Assembly (NCBI RefSeq): GCF_905147365.1
Contig: NC_056406.1
Location: 6,984,501 to 7,048,500 of the forward strand
Direction of reading: 5' to 3'
Length of the DNA stretch: 64,000 bases
DNA from: Aricia agestis
Taxonomy: Eukaryota; Arthropoda; Insecta; Lepidoptera; Lycaenidae
Below the pieces are notes generated by a model. The model was not told the origin of the DNA and made no database searches. It worked only from the letters and a program-made list of their open reading frames with translations. The position numbers were made by a program, and so were the translations under genes. Each line of letters begins with the position of its first letter. Position 1 is the stretch's first letter. This document shows, one piece after another, positions 58,701 through 63,985 of the stretch.

Positions 58701-59892
58701 CCTTAATTTGATAAGGATGGTAATAATGTAAAAATTTGACCGCATCATGTGCCAAAAACCTTTGGCATTTAGAATATTTTTATAGTTTATTTATAAATTA
58801 TAAAAAATGCGGCCCGGGGGTTTTTTATAATATGCGAACAGTCGCACAAACTCGTCGACGATTTCTGCAATAATTTAACATTTTGAAAGTGGAACTGATA
58901 ACGGTTTTTTATTAGCAATATTTTATGTTTTATTCATTGGTTTATGCACAAGGATTCATAAATATTATAATATTATTAATAGTTCGCGAACGATGCCACA
59001 GACGGCCTTTGGGAGGCCTTAGCGGTTTATGAGATATTTTAAGCCGACGTGAATGTCGGAACTGAGAGTAAGTAAAACTGGTAGTAATCCATGGATTTAT
59101 CATCAGCACCACTTTCATCTCCAGTGTTAGTAGTACACGGCAGGACCCTATACCCAGTTTAACATTTTTAATAAAGTGGTTGTGGAATACTCACAATTTA
59201 AAATTTTCAGGTTTTAAGAAAGAAATTACCATCAGGCTTATTTCACCCTTAACTATCGCAACCTTAAATGTTGTTTAAAGGTACCTTACCTACTACTGAC
59301 TTAATAAAATATGAAGAGGAACTTTACTGGTAAGTACATAGTTTTGGAGCATGGACTATGGATAGTACAAAAGTATAATACACAATCTAGCGACAAATTT
59401 AGGTATTTTAGTATCGTAAAGTATATTAATTTACTTAGTACTTATTTAATTCATCAAGGCTACAAAATATGTTTCAAAACACTTTTGAAATATTAAGAAA
59501 GTAAACATGCCATTTACTCGTTTGCATTTCATAATAAGAATCATTCAAAAGCTAAATAAAAAAGAATACAAACTTTTTTAAATTTATAGAAGAAAGTTGA
59601 AATTCAGCCAGTGTTTTCTCTTCCGCTCAAGATATTCTAATCAGAATATTTTAAAGATGTAAACAAATTTAAATTTAAAACTAATAATAGCTTTAAACTG
59701 GTAACAAAAGTCTAACTGATATTTAACAATAACACTATAAATAAATTTATAATACAACATAAACGAATTTAGACGTTAGTAAAATAGCGTTTAATACAAA
59801 AATTATGCAAAGGACTCACTTAGAATTGCGAACATGTACTGATTGATCCTCGTCCCATTTTTCCACATGAGTTTCGAAATTAAAAAATTCAT
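24131..59892 (-). CDS. Tret1-like sugar transporter (MFS sugar porter), complete gene of 8 coding exons
   Basis: Predicted plasma-membrane facilitative transporter of a hexose or trehalose. Joining complement(24131..24385, 26147..26341, 27511..27740, 33010..33142, 33798..33951, 35732..35901, 39846..40075, 59820..59892) gives 1440 bp: 479 residues plus stop, normal for the family (about 460-500). Every intron is GT-AG and all split codons agree in phase. About 12 hydrophobic segments are visible. Sugar-porter motifs: D85-R86-F87-G88-R89-K90 after TM2; R120 with G124 in TM4; E140-x6-R147 between TM4 and TM5; PETPEFL at 196-202 after TM6; QQFDG at 273-277 in TM7; E325-K-T-G-R-K330 after TM8; PETRNKS at 451-457 after TM12. 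Odd points: the usual QQxSG reads QQFDG, and the GPIPW-like TM10 motif reads GFQPISY (379-385), losing the Trp. The Lys-rich tail ends at P479. Family assignment is firm; substrate is inferred only. A similar first exon lies downstream at 9365-9500. Confidence 0.92.
24386..26146 (-). other. Intron 7 of the transporter
   Basis: 1761 bases, GT-AG. Unique AT-rich DNA without a recognised element. A second consensus donor lies near its 5' end at 26062. Confidence 0.8.
26147..26341 (-). CDS. Transporter exon 7 (TM9-TM10, residues 331-395)
   Basis: Acceptor cctctgcag|TTA, donor TTCCAG|GTAAGT. Codes TM9 and TM10. TM10 carries GFQPISY (379-385), where most sugar porters have G-P-x-P-W. A second perfect donor, CAG|GTAAGT, lies 84 bases further on in the same open frame. 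Confidence 0.92.
26425..26560 (-). mobile_element. 'gggcaaacgagcaaacgggt' family fragment
   Basis: Reverse complement of the first third of the copy at 9665: 'ccctcttaaaaggcc', 'gtgtccatgg', 'caggtgacccg', then 'ccccttattt'. It lies in intron 6. Confidence 0.65.
27236..27435 (-). mobile_element. Helitron-like copy (family F) in intron 6
   Basis: Minus strand: A|TCCATACTAATATTATAAAT, (GTCT)n, 'ctcttcacacccaaaccgct', ending near a degraded CTAG at 27236. It lies about 75 bases from exon 6. Relatives are at 39633, 46119, 50943 and 56150. Confidence 0.6.
27511..27740 (-). CDS. Transporter exon 6 (TM7-TM8, residues 254-330)
   Basis: Acceptor tattttccag|TA, donor AAG|GTAAAA. Codes TM7 with QQFDG (273-277; family usually QQxSG), the extracellular loop, TM8 and the EKTGRK motif. 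Asp in place of Ser at 276 is an unusual change at the sugar-binding helix. Confidence 0.93.
28130..28415 (-). mobile_element. Helitron, non-autonomous (family C)
   Basis: Minus strand from A|TCTATATCTACC (28415) to the GC hairpin CGCGGGCGAAGCCGCGCGGG, then ACATCTAG|T (28133-28130). Complete ends, 286 bp. Confidence 0.75.
28423..28687 (-). mobile_element. tRNA-derived SINE with intact Pol III promoter
   Basis: On the minus strand an A box TGGCTCAGTGG (28674-28664) and a B box GGTTCAAATCC (28630-28620) lie at tRNA-like spacing. They are followed by a non-tRNA body ('cctgggtcatggatgtgtat', 'cacggggccagactgacgtg') and an A-rich end next to the Helitron at 28415. The head is tRNA-like but the body shows it is a retroposon, not a tRNA gene. 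Confidence 0.8.
28720..29325 (-). repeat. Family B/F repeat mosaic
   Basis: 28760-28920 is the inverted counterpart of 10680-10800, with a (GAT)n microsatellite at 28783-28806. 29130-29325 holds 'gaaagtcggttaaaattgta' and a (CATC)n run ending 'tataatattagta'. Confidence 0.55.
29397..29963 (-). CDS. N-terminal fragment of Helitron-encoded protein, Arg-rich with 23-residue repeats
   Basis: An ATG at 29963-29961 starts MPGRRRRSNIGRSTVNAKRA, the basic opening seen in Helitron replicase-helicase proteins. It runs 188 residues to TAG at 29399-29397. Residues from about 28 to 142 are five 23-residue repeats of the form ERESSVEREARLS..NDR.RIQR, encoded by 69-bp direct repeats. A C-terminal NSWVNKENSANF stretch follows before the frame ends. 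The frame is open further upstream to 30374, but that part lies in the leader. The HUH and helicase domains are missing, so this is a fragment, not a working gene. The plus-strand frame 29434-30009 is its mirror. Confidence 0.6.
   Translation of the reverse strand: MPGRRRRSNIGRSTVNAKRARSARDEESSTERETRLSQNSDRNRIQRERESSVEREARLSRKNDGIRIQRERESSVEREARLNRKNDRIRIQRERESSVEREARLSQNSDRNRIQRERESSVEREARLSQDRDRHRIQRARKSSAQTHSNTEQNEQPNSHRPERVTNSWVNKENSANFCETFIVYAAQ
29536..29880. repeat. 69-bp tandem repeat, five units
   Basis: Units begin at 29536, 29605, 29674, 29743 and 29812, each starting 'gatt(c/t)tctt' and ending 'cacg(ctctacaga)'. They are open on both strands. Confidence 0.9.
30979..31555 (-). mobile_element. 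RTE-type non-LTR retrotransposon, 5'-truncated 3' end
   Basis: The minus frame 31550-31089 (153 residues) reads LFDTCIIPILIYGCQTWALN, LKWKWAGHIVRGKGKWSKSI and KRKRGRPPRRWVDDI, the C-terminal end of RTE-clade reverse transcriptases. The frame is uninterrupted. A short 3' UTR with AATAAA ends in a (TTA)n tail (about 31005-30980), as in RTE elements. It lies in intron 5 of the transporter, same strand. The plus-strand frame 31057-31443 is a shadow. Confidence 0.85.
31560..33009 (-). other. Intron 5, remaining part; no further gene
   Basis: Open frames here (31459-31779, 32232-32787) show no family resemblance. 'agacggacttacctc' words recur at about 31668-31700 and 32560-32935, suggesting an old repeat. 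Confidence 0.35.
33010..33142 (-). CDS. Transporter exon 5 (central cytoplasmic loop, residues 210-253)
   Basis: Acceptor ttttttttcag|GAA, donor ATTT|GTAAGC. Codes the hydrophilic TM6-TM7 loop (EAKNVLAWLRG, then an E/Q/K-rich helix). There is no hydrophobic segment, as expected. One base (T) is left to join TA of exon 6 as Leu254. Confidence 0.88.
33340..33625. repeat. Degenerate inverted repeat in intron 4
   Basis: GGAACGAAGTT (33367-33377) and AACTTCGTTCC (33602-33612) face each other across AT-rich inverted 'tatagctattataatata' blocks. Probably an old MITE. Confidence 0.45.
33798..33951 (-). CDS. Transporter exon 4 (residues 158-209)
   Basis: Acceptor cgtttcag|A, donor GAT|GTGAGT. Codes TM5, TM6 and the PETPEFL motif (196-202) that opens the large cytoplasmic loop. 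A second open frame over the same bases (33799-33984) is a shadow. Confidence 0.93.
34561..34652. mobile_element. PIF/Harbinger-like mini-MITE, TTA target duplication
   Basis: TTA (34558-34560) | GGGTCAATTTATACTAGCG ... CGCTAGTATAAATTGACCC | TTA (34653-34655). 92 bp, non-coding. The 3-bp TWA duplication and GGG-start ends fit Harbinger. Confidence 0.75.
34603..34774. repeat. 86-bp tandem duplication including half of the MITE
   Basis: The unit starts 'tcgcttcgatgcgcttcgac' at 34603 and 34689, nearly identical. It joins the MITE's right half to host 'gtctggttttagacttt'. The duplication post-dates the insertion. Confidence 0.85.
35732..35901 (-). CDS. Transporter exon 3 (residues 102-157 plus part of 158)
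   Basis: Acceptor ttctctccag|CTG, donor AATAG|GTAGGT. Codes TM3-TM4 (LARAIAG, with R120) and the TM4-TM5 loop where E140-x6-R147 matches the sugar-porter signature. It then starts TM5. Codon 158 (Arg) is split with exon 4. Confidence 0.92.
36148..37206. mobile_element. Foldback DNA element, about 1.06 kb, about 200-bp TIRs
   Basis: The left arm (about 36148-36380: 'cagaccaaataattca', 'ctacagttattcctaaag', 'atctttagtgacttc', 'ctacattaaatttcct') is matched inverted at 36985-37206. A second palindrome is nested inside (36393-36583). No ORF of interest. Ends are approximate. Confidence 0.7.
36393..36583. mobile_element. Nested MITE, about 190 bp, about 60-bp TIRs
   Basis: GGTTCGACCCAAGCCACT ... 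TACTTGATGGAATACT at the left is repeated inverted at the right (about 36520-36583). It lies inside the left half of the larger foldback. Confidence 0.75.
37207..39632. other. Intron 2, no gene seen
   Basis: Contains scattered repeat scraps: 37665-37712 matches inverted 4309-4347, and a family E end lies near 37965. The open frame 38508-38711 is unrecognised. Confidence 0.35.
39633..39837 (-). mobile_element. Helitron-like copy (family F) touching the exon 2 splice donor
   Basis: CTAG at 39633-39636 is the 3' end. The body is 'tccgttgcgc', 'tcctatgtcctttcccggga', 'cagcaaaatcggttcagcgg', (GACA)n, 'tttataatattagtac'. The 5' end at about 39836 is only about 8-9 bases from the exon 2 donor (39845). 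Confidence 0.65.
39846..40075 (-). CDS. Transporter exon 2 (residues 25-101)
   Basis: Acceptor tgttccag|TA, donor GTT|GTGAGT. Codes TM1, the first extracellular loop with an acidic/proline stretch (PEGPVEEPF, 49-57), TM2 and the cytoplasmic DRFGRK motif. The exon is GC-rich against AT-rich introns. A repeat ends only about 8-9 bases inside the downstream intron. Confidence 0.93.
40076..42023. other. Intron 1 (3' part): no gene
   Basis: A family F fragment lies at about 41085-41180. A GC-rich patch at 41540-41720 ('aggggtcggaccccttaag', 'ggaggggg(cc)aggcccccct') contains short palindromes of unknown origin. TAGG-rich low complexity at 41905-41965. Confidence 0.35.
42024..42490. mobile_element. 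Head-to-head family D Helitrons (palindromic cluster)
   Basis: 42024-42220 is a minus-strand copy (CTAG, GAGCTTTGCTC hairpin ... TCTTATATCTTTAAAC). 42190-42382 is a plus-strand copy ending CAAATAGCTAG|T. 42399-42490 repeats 42137-42225 inverted. The result is a nested palindrome. Confidence 0.7.
42889..43063. mobile_element. MITE, 175 bp, 60-bp TIRs
   Basis: The left arm 42889-42948 (ACTGTAGTCGGCGAAACATG ... AAAAACTTGTCATT) and right arm 43004-43063 differ at only a few bases. The loop also holds a small GATTGACA hairpin. No clear target duplication. Confidence 0.8.
43613..43700. repeat. Foldback hairpin, about 85 bp
   Basis: TCGTAGGATGATTTGATAAA with its complement, and an inner TTTTCGCGAAA / TTTTCGCGAAAA pair. 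It is followed by a (TA)n-(T)n run at 43701-43740. Confidence 0.75.
43918..43960. repeat. Perfect 19-bp hairpin, 5-base loop
   Basis: CTTGGGGATTTCGGCGTTG - ATATA - complement. Notably GC-richer than the surroundings. Confidence 0.85.
44052..44750 (+). mobile_element. Helitron-like copy (family B), 3' end not found
   Basis: A|TCTATATACTTATAATAAAA at the left, '(ctgt)n ... caggctaatctctgaatccg', 'ttttaaccgactttcaaaaa', then a family E scrap (44400-44445). The foldback 44463-44625 lies inside. Confidence 0.5.
44463..44625. mobile_element. Foldback MITE, 163 bp, 50-bp arms
   Basis: ATTGTCCTAAAATGTAACGA ... CACTTTTGAAG (44463-44512) is matched inverted at 44576-44625 with few mismatches. The tip word TTTTGAAGTCGGT is shared with 11334-11568. 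Confidence 0.75.
45173..45608 (-). mobile_element. Helitron, non-autonomous, two internal units
   Basis: Minus strand A|TCTATACATACTCGTATTAT, 'aaaacaaagtcgctttt' leader, two copies of the 'cagtgttagatagcccattt' block, and 3' hairpin CCCG..CGGG with CTAG|T at 45176-45173. Confidence 0.7.
46115..46386 (-). mobile_element. Family F/A Helitron remnant, interrupted by the next element
   Basis: CTAGCTGTTGCCCGCG at 46115 is the 3' end. The body 'ccgtacattttccgggacaa' is duplicated. It runs to 'tataccaaa' at 46386 and resumes at 47148 with 'tttcagcaaaatgggtccag'. Confidence 0.65.
46387..47147 (-). mobile_element. Helitron, 761 bp, complete ends and exact insertion site
   Basis: Minus strand A|TCTATACTTATAAAATTACA (from 47147), interior minisatellite, GC hairpin (CGCGGATGAAATCGCGGG), CAACAGCTAG|T (46390-46387). 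Removing it rejoins 'ataccaaa' and 'tttcagcaaaa', the undisturbed family F sequence. This proves insertion between A and T with no duplication. Confidence 0.85.
46579..47000. repeat. 136-bp minisatellite, about 3-4 units, inside the Helitron
   Basis: 'cacccccttgggggtagaat' recurs at 46579, 46715, 46851 and 46987 (last one altered), separated by 136 bases each. Between them are 'gtatccattcatttttaatc' and 'gtttctaactcaagaaat'. The c(5)ttg(5) core is a short palindrome. Confidence 0.9.
47187..47976 (-). mobile_element. Helitron (family C), multi-unit; sister of 13928-14772
   Basis: The 5' end is A|TCTATACTCTATACTATA at 47976. Repeated 'cagtgttagatagccc' units. Two GC hairpin ends (47190s and about 47577). 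It shares the junction 'ggaacatct..tgtacaataaataatact tgggacgtgatctactata' with 14650-14755. Confidence 0.65.
48416..49033 (-). mobile_element. Helitron copy carrying a nested hAT-like MITE
   Basis: Minus strand A|TCCATAAATATATATTATAA, (GACT)n, 'caaacaactggatgg', then CTAG|T at 48419-48416 after the hairpin GCGAGCGAAGCCGCGGGC. Host sequence 'tacatgcatgc | aaaatttcagcc' is split by the MITE. Confidence 0.75.
48578..48926. mobile_element. hAT-like MITE, 349 bp, about 130-bp TIRs, 8-bp TSD
   Basis: Starts CACTGACCTCCATTATACAA and ends with its complement. Arms match for about 130 bases. Flanks ATGCATGC (48570-48577) and ATGGATGC (48927-48934) are an 8-bp duplication with one change. No transposase. 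Confidence 0.85.
49034..50942. other. Longest quiet stretch: no gene or repeat recognised
   Basis: AT-rich intron 1 DNA with only short, stop-rich frames. Confidence 0.4.
50943..51166 (+). mobile_element. Helitron-like copy (family F), complete ends
   Basis: A|TCTATATATTGTAATAAAAT, 'acctcttctcttcacgctca', 'ggagatactttgagtcccga', then 'gctgcgggcgtcatgacggtg' and ATCATCTAG|T (51163-51166). Confidence 0.7.
51330..52770 (+). pseudogene. Broken reverse-transcriptase gene of a non-LTR retrotransposon
   Basis: Begins after the RT catalytic core with GLDLNLGKCELFV (about 51384-51420). It shifts frame to 51411-52283 (LLQINSHVALTLIRYCLFVP, LDDTLKHTLSTILNI, WTQATLPVRFDGLGIR), then to the frame with GRFSRHHNLNDLIRRALVTA (about 52240-52340). 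It shifts again to LPDGMTLVPWNVGRALVWDA (about 52365-52430) and RRKYENLSGDL, and finally YLAQRIAIAIQRGNAVSLLG (about 52670-52735). The order matches C-terminal halves of animal RT proteins, in which a PDG...W..D block may be a nuclease-like domain (inferred). At least three frameshifts and a 5' truncation show it is dead. It is GC-rich compared with its surroundings. The clade is not assigned. Confidence 0.8.
53240..53640. repeat. Degenerate minisatellite of 'agtaaatgatcaccaaaat'
   Basis: About 10 imperfect units (taaatgatcaccaaaatta, gtaaaatgatcacc) mixed with a 60-70-bp higher unit ('acattatactagcattttaa'). It is the reverse complement of the unit at 55261-55440. Confidence 0.75.
53681..54665. 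mobile_element. piggyBac-like non-autonomous element, 985 bp
   Basis: TTAA (53677-53680) | CACCTTCGCTGCG ... CGCAGCGAACGTG | TTAA (54666-54669). The 13-bp ends differ at one base. A subterminal 'cgctgcggtattgggc' repeat lies at 53763 and GGGCCTTTCGGCCCG near 54404. There is no transposase frame; the open frame 54385-54669 is unrecognised. Confidence 0.8.
54735..55170 (+). repeat. Family E repeat, near full length
   Basis: From 'aaccctaaaaacgggactct' through (GTCT)n-like, 'agacttctaaaaatttcaca', 'ggagggctcccatatg', 'ggggctcccatacaaaaaca' to 'gtacggaaccct' and 'cacttggccga'. Unclassified interspersed repeat. Confidence 0.6.
55261..55440. repeat. 20-bp minisatellite, nine units
   Basis: TGATCATTTACTATATTTGG repeats in exact 20-base register from 55261 to 55440, with point changes (G/A at position 19, first and last units diverged). 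Each unit centres on the palindrome TGATCA. Confidence 0.95.
55610..56065 (-). repeat. Family E repeat with nested Harbinger-like MITE
   Basis: 'acacaatctgt', (TA)n at 55645-55662, 'gctctataa | MITE | cagtacgacccgtacttggcc', then a second partial unit with 'cagcctggagacagacggat' and 'acggaaccct' to 56062. Confidence 0.6.
55699..55862. mobile_element. PIF/Harbinger-like MITE, 164 bp, TAA target duplication
   Basis: TAA (55696-55698) | GGGTCAATTCAGACCGCAAC ... GTTGCGGTCTAAATCAACCC | TAA (55863-55865). Ends match at about 18 of 21 bases. It is inserted in family E sequence, so the empty site can be inferred. Confidence 0.8.
56150..56270 (-). repeat. Family F fragment
   Basis: 'tttccgggacaaaggtatcc', 'tcctatgtcctttcccggga', 'ccaaatttcgtccatatcgg'. 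No ends present. Confidence 0.55.
56642..57091 (-). mobile_element. Helitron (family A), complete ends
   Basis: Minus strand from A|TCTATACTAATATTATAAAT (about 57091) through (GTCT)n and 'gatggcgccgtgcgtctcct' to CGGCAACAGCTAG|T (56642). Co-linear with 6368-6870 but without the long 3' section present there. Confidence 0.7.
57361..58040. mobile_element. Foldback element, about 0.68 kb, long TIRs
   Basis: 'gcgtgagcgggaacctaagc' (57371) and 'cagggtgatcagggacaaaa' (57412) are mirrored at about 57945-58025. The inner arms ('ggtgagccggagggagggga', 'tctatgacgacattaaagct', 'aattctcatccgttttcgaa') pair through about 57627 / 57745. The right arm carries an extra tandem copy of 'cagaaattgcttaggttccc'. 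Non-coding. Confidence 0.8.
58282..58651 (+). mobile_element. Helitron (family C), complete ends, 370 bp
   Basis: A|TCTATACTAATAGTATAAAG, (TTTG)n, 'aatctcaggaactactggtc', ending GGGCGAAGCCGCG hairpin then AACGTCTAG|T (58648-58651). Confidence 0.8.
58652..59819. other. No feature seen between the Helitron and transporter exon 1
   Basis: AT-rich start of intron 1. The frame 59311-59496 is unrecognised. Confidence 0.4.
59820..59892 (-). CDS. Transporter exon 1 (start codon, residues 1-24)
   Basis: Codes the cytoplasmic N-terminus and the first turn of TM1, ending NQYMFAIL before a phase-1 donor (A|GTGAGT). Upstream in the same frame there is a TGA at 59961-59959 and no other ATG, so the ATG at 59892-59890, with A at -3, is the start. 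The single leftover A joins TA of exon 2 to make Ile25, and the two pieces flow without a break into TM1 (ITIPLLNFGMVQGW). This exon is 19.7 kb from exon 2 and is too short to appear as a long open frame. The plus-strand open frame over it at 59843-60100 is a shadow. Confidence 0.85.
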
Positions 59893-60120
59893 TTTTAAAA
59901 TAGTCACTGATAAAACTTCGTACGAATCATATTCAACCAAACACGACTGCCGCTTTTCTCACACTAACTCGAAGTGTTACGATCTACAGTGGCTAAAAAA
60001 TTATTCGTTTATCAGCGCTCGGTGCTCATTACGGCGGTCTACCCTAACAATCGGCTACAAAAACAAATTAAACGCGTACAATGAACAAATAAACGGTTGA
60101 TTATTTTTTACTCAATCGGA
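59893..60120 (-). promoter_or_regulatory. 5' UTR / promoter-proximal region of the transporter, with two upstream ORFs
   Basis: Directly upstream of the start codon. On the minus strand it holds an 8-codon upstream ORF (ATG at 59930-59928, TGA at 59906-59904, ending 11 bases before the main ATG). Further up is a 5-codon one (ATG AGC ACC GAG CGC TGA). TCAGT at about 59910-59906 resembles an arthropod initiator but is very near the ATG. No convincing TATA box was found. The transcription start cannot be fixed by eye. Confidence 0.35.
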
Positions 60121-60227
60121 AGTTGACGTTGCGGCGAGAACTCTGGAAGGCGAGGATTATGTTCTTTCTGTTTCGACGTTTCAGGAAGAAACTTTTTGGT
60201 ACAAGGGGATCGGCATCTGACCTTCGT

Positions 60228-60990
60228 TTTTAAGGTTCCGTAGCCAAAGGGATAAAACGGGACCCTATTACTAAGACTTCAATGTGTGTCCGTCTGTCTC
60301 CAGACTGTATCTCAAGCTAATATATAAAATAAACGGTAATAGCTAGGGAGAAAATTTTACAAATGATAAATTTCTGTTACAATAAAGGAAAAATGGTAAT
60401 AGGTGAAATATTTATTTGTATCCCTACTTTTCCAATAAATTTATTAAATAATAATAATCGGCCAATTGCGAGTCGGATTCGCGCACGAAGAGTTCCGTAC
60501 CGGTATAGAGTGAAAAAATTGTCTATTTTGTATGGGGGACCCCTTAAATATTTATTTTATTATTAATGATTAAAGTACAAATATAGTTATTGAGGATTTC
60601 GTGAAAATTTTAAGTGCCTAGCTGTTGCCATTATTGATTACGAGCAAAAAAGGCCAAAAAAATCACGTTCCTTGTATGGGATTAATAATCCCCTTAAATA
60701 TTAACTTTATTTTATTTTTAGTATTTGTTGTATAACAGCAATAGACGTACCTACATAATCTGAAAATTTCAGAAGTCTAGCTATAGCTTGAGATACAGCC
60801 TGGAGACAGACAGACAGACGGACAGACAACGAAGTCTTAGTAATAGGGTCTCGTTTTTATCCTTGTGGTACGGAACCCTAAAAATGAAATAATATGAACA
60901 TGGGGGGCTCCCATACAACAATCGCCGTTTTACGCTACAGAACCCTTCGTGCGTGAGTCCGACTCGCACTTGGACGATTTTTAAATAATT
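60228..60990. repeat. Family E repeats upstream of the transporter
   Basis: A partial plus copy (60228-60330), a near full-length minus copy (60457-60885, from 'cggccaattgcgagtcggat' to 'gtacggaaccct'), then another plus-strand end (60898-60985). (GACA)n at 60804-60828. This lies just beyond the transporter's probable promoter. Confidence 0.65.
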
Positions 60991-63824
60991 TATGTCGATA
61001 TGATAATTTCAATATCGTGGCCTTCGATGGCCCATTTGATCCAGCAGCCTGCGAATTTTAGACGTGTCAGCGAGGTACCTACGAGATACGGCCTACGGTA
61101 CATAGTCTGGAGTTATCCTAATATTTTTTAAATATTATTTAAACATGAGTTAGTTTTTTCTTGAAACTGATGGAATCATTTTAATTAAACTCACATTTTT
61201 TCCATTCTCATTTCATCATTCCATATTTAAAATCAGTTTCAATGGCGAGTAGGTACGGAGTAGCTGGTTCAACACCTATCAATTAGTGTCTCCTGTAGGC
61301 TGTGGTGTGAGGAGATTTTGCGCAAGTATTTTTGTGTCCTTGGAATCGAGTTTTGTATTTCACATTAAAATAAGGGATATTATTTAATGCACATCAGAAT
61401 AATTTTTCAGCACACTACCTTAACTCCGCTAATTAACTGAATGCATACCAGAAAAACTAATGCTGATCAAAAAAACAATTGATTAACTGAACATGTCCTT
61501 CAAAAAAAACTTAAACATCATACAAAACGAGACGACCTTTATAACCGAATTCACACCAAAAATATGGTTCATACATCAAATATATTATTTGTAAAACTAA
61601 AATTTAAATTGTTTATCAAAAATACTAACTTGCACTCTAAATTAGACAATCTTACAACGGAATTTCTAAAAACTATATCGAAAGGTGCACCACAATAAAT
61701 TCAATTTCTATTATCAAAACATGTCTACAAATTGACTAACTTTATTTTCTTTTTGTTTCTCTGTTTTACTGAAAAGCATGTTGGGGCATCCTCATCTAAC
61801 GCCGCACTCACTCCTTTACGCTCGCTCTTTACTCTTTTGCGACCTCAGATATATCTTGATCTATTTCTGTCAAAGTCTTAGCGACAAAGATTTTCGGTAA
61901 TTACGATGAGATATGGTGAAAGGTTTTATCATTCCAAAACTATATAATTCAAGGTTTCTTGATAAAAATTAAGAAAAATTATCAAAATTCACTACTGTAT
62001 TCTAATTTTATGGGTTAATAAATTTATTAATGATTCTTAAATAATTAATACCAATGTTGGCCCAATACGACTTGATTGGGTTAGGTTAGATGGGTAAGGC
62101 GGGAGCGTAGCGCAGCGTAGCTCCCGCCTTAGCCATCGTGGTTATTTTTTGTGAACCACCCAGAAGTAAGTAAGACTCATAATTGTTGTTTTTTCTTTTT
62201 TTTTTCTTTAGTAGCTTGTCAACCCCTAGAGTGCAATGTTGCAATATATCGGTAAGGAACCCTTTGTGCGCGAATCCGACTCGCTCTTTGCCGATTGTTT
62301 ATTATTATTGTTTATAAACTGAGTTACCATTCACTGTGCCAAAGTTTTGTCCACGTTTAGTCCAAGCACTTGATGATTTTTATGTGTCCTTAATTATATT
62401 ATGAACATAACAGATTAAATTGGGTTTTATTTAGAATAAATGGTGTTCCTAAAAGTAATTTAGGTGATGATTTTCCTTTAAAAAGTTGTAGTATGTTAGT
62501 TGAACTAAGGAATTGTTAGATATACTATTTTAATAATAGTTATTCGTTCAGTAAAGTCAGTTTCGCGAATAACTTTAAATAGTATGCTGAATTCGCATTA
62601 TTTAGGGTGCATAATTATTAATTAGTGTGCAAGTCAGTATTTTTGGTGAAACTTTCAAATATTTTGATCGAGAAAAGGGAATATACAGATATTGATTTAA
62701 ATACATGCCTTAAAATAATAGGTACTAATTGACTAGATGTGTTTGTGTATTTTCCAGATATTATCATAACAATATCTAATATTTTTCTTCAAACCTTCCT
62801 CATACAGATATGAGGCATCATCTCGAAATTATTGTGAAACTTACTAAGTAATATTATTTTGTGTTTTATGAACGGCTCGTATTAGGGTGAACAGTGAACA
62901 CTGAACATGCCACAATTTTTTCCTCGATATACTTGCCCACTAAAATATGTAAACAAAGGAAGCCTGTTCCAATTTTTTAAGTAAGGTATCTATGCATGGT
63001 CTCTTATTGCTGTAAACACCTAAAATTTTAGTAATATGCCATTTTAGTAGGGAAATGGGTACTGGCCACTGGGCCTTTGTTTTTGTTTTTTATTTATTTG
63101 GGGCAACATATTAAATTTACAACTTTGTAATCTATATTCGAGTTAACTACCAAATGAATTAACGATGTATCTAACTAACTATACTAGAGATCGCCCAATG
63201 GTCGAAATTCGACTTTAGTTTCAAGGACATTAGGATTACTACCTAAATTTTGTAAAAGATATTGACTTTATCATTTTTTTTTCAACTCTTGTCTCTGGGA
63301 CTCGGGCCTCAGCTGATCTCAGACTGGCCGTGTAAGCATTGTCTAATAGTATCTTAGATTCAATAAAAAAAACTATAATCCATTTTCAATTTGTCTGTTG
63401 ACATTGGTTGAAGTCTGTTGACTTCAACCATAAATGAAAGAGTATAATTTGTATGTATAGGCTTGTCACTCAAAAATCTGTCATTTCTGATGTGTGTGTG
63501 TGTGTGTTGCAGTGTGTGTTATATTTTATTTGTTAAAAAATGTATGATAAAAGCATAATTTTAAAATAATATTAGTTCGATGCACTCCTTCACCATATAA
63601 ACTATAACTGTGCAAAATTTCATGCACCTACGTTTCCCCATTTTTCGTAAAAAGGGTTACAAAGTTTTTTGTTCGCGTATTAATATTATGATGATGAAGA
63701 TTGTGTCGATAACGATGACATCATTATTATAAGATATTGTCATTCATGTTAGGTACATGTATTTATTAATGAACTGCAAGACAAAAAAAACACAAGCAGA
63801 ATTTCCGGACAAATACGACCATCA
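60991..63824. other. No gene; flank of the transporter
   Basis: A GC hairpin (AAGGCGGGAGC..GCTCCCGCCTT, 62097-62130), a family E scrap at 62250-62295, and (TG)n at 63491-63507. Otherwise unique AT-rich DNA. Confidence 0.4.
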
Positions 63825-63985
63825 AACTTTCAAGAAGAGAGCGTTTTCCCTCTTAAAAGGTCGGCAACGCATCTGCAGCTCTTCCTCTCGCGAGTGTCCA
63901 TGGGTGCTTGCTAGCTTTCCATCAGGTGACACGTTTTTTCGTTTGCCCATGTTTGCCTCCTTATTTAATAAAAAAAATCTATGAT
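63825..63985 (-). mobile_element. 'gggcaaacgagcaaacgggt' family fragment
   Basis: 'gagagcgttttccctcttaaaagg', 'ggcaacgcatctgcagctct', 'gtgtccatggg', 'catcaggtgaca', 'cctccttatttaataaaaaa'. Inverted relative to the copy at 9665. Confidence 0.65.

Noticed and set aside
59843..60100. 85-residue plus-strand open frame
   Set aside because: It overlaps the transporter's first exon and leader in antisense and has no recognisable features.
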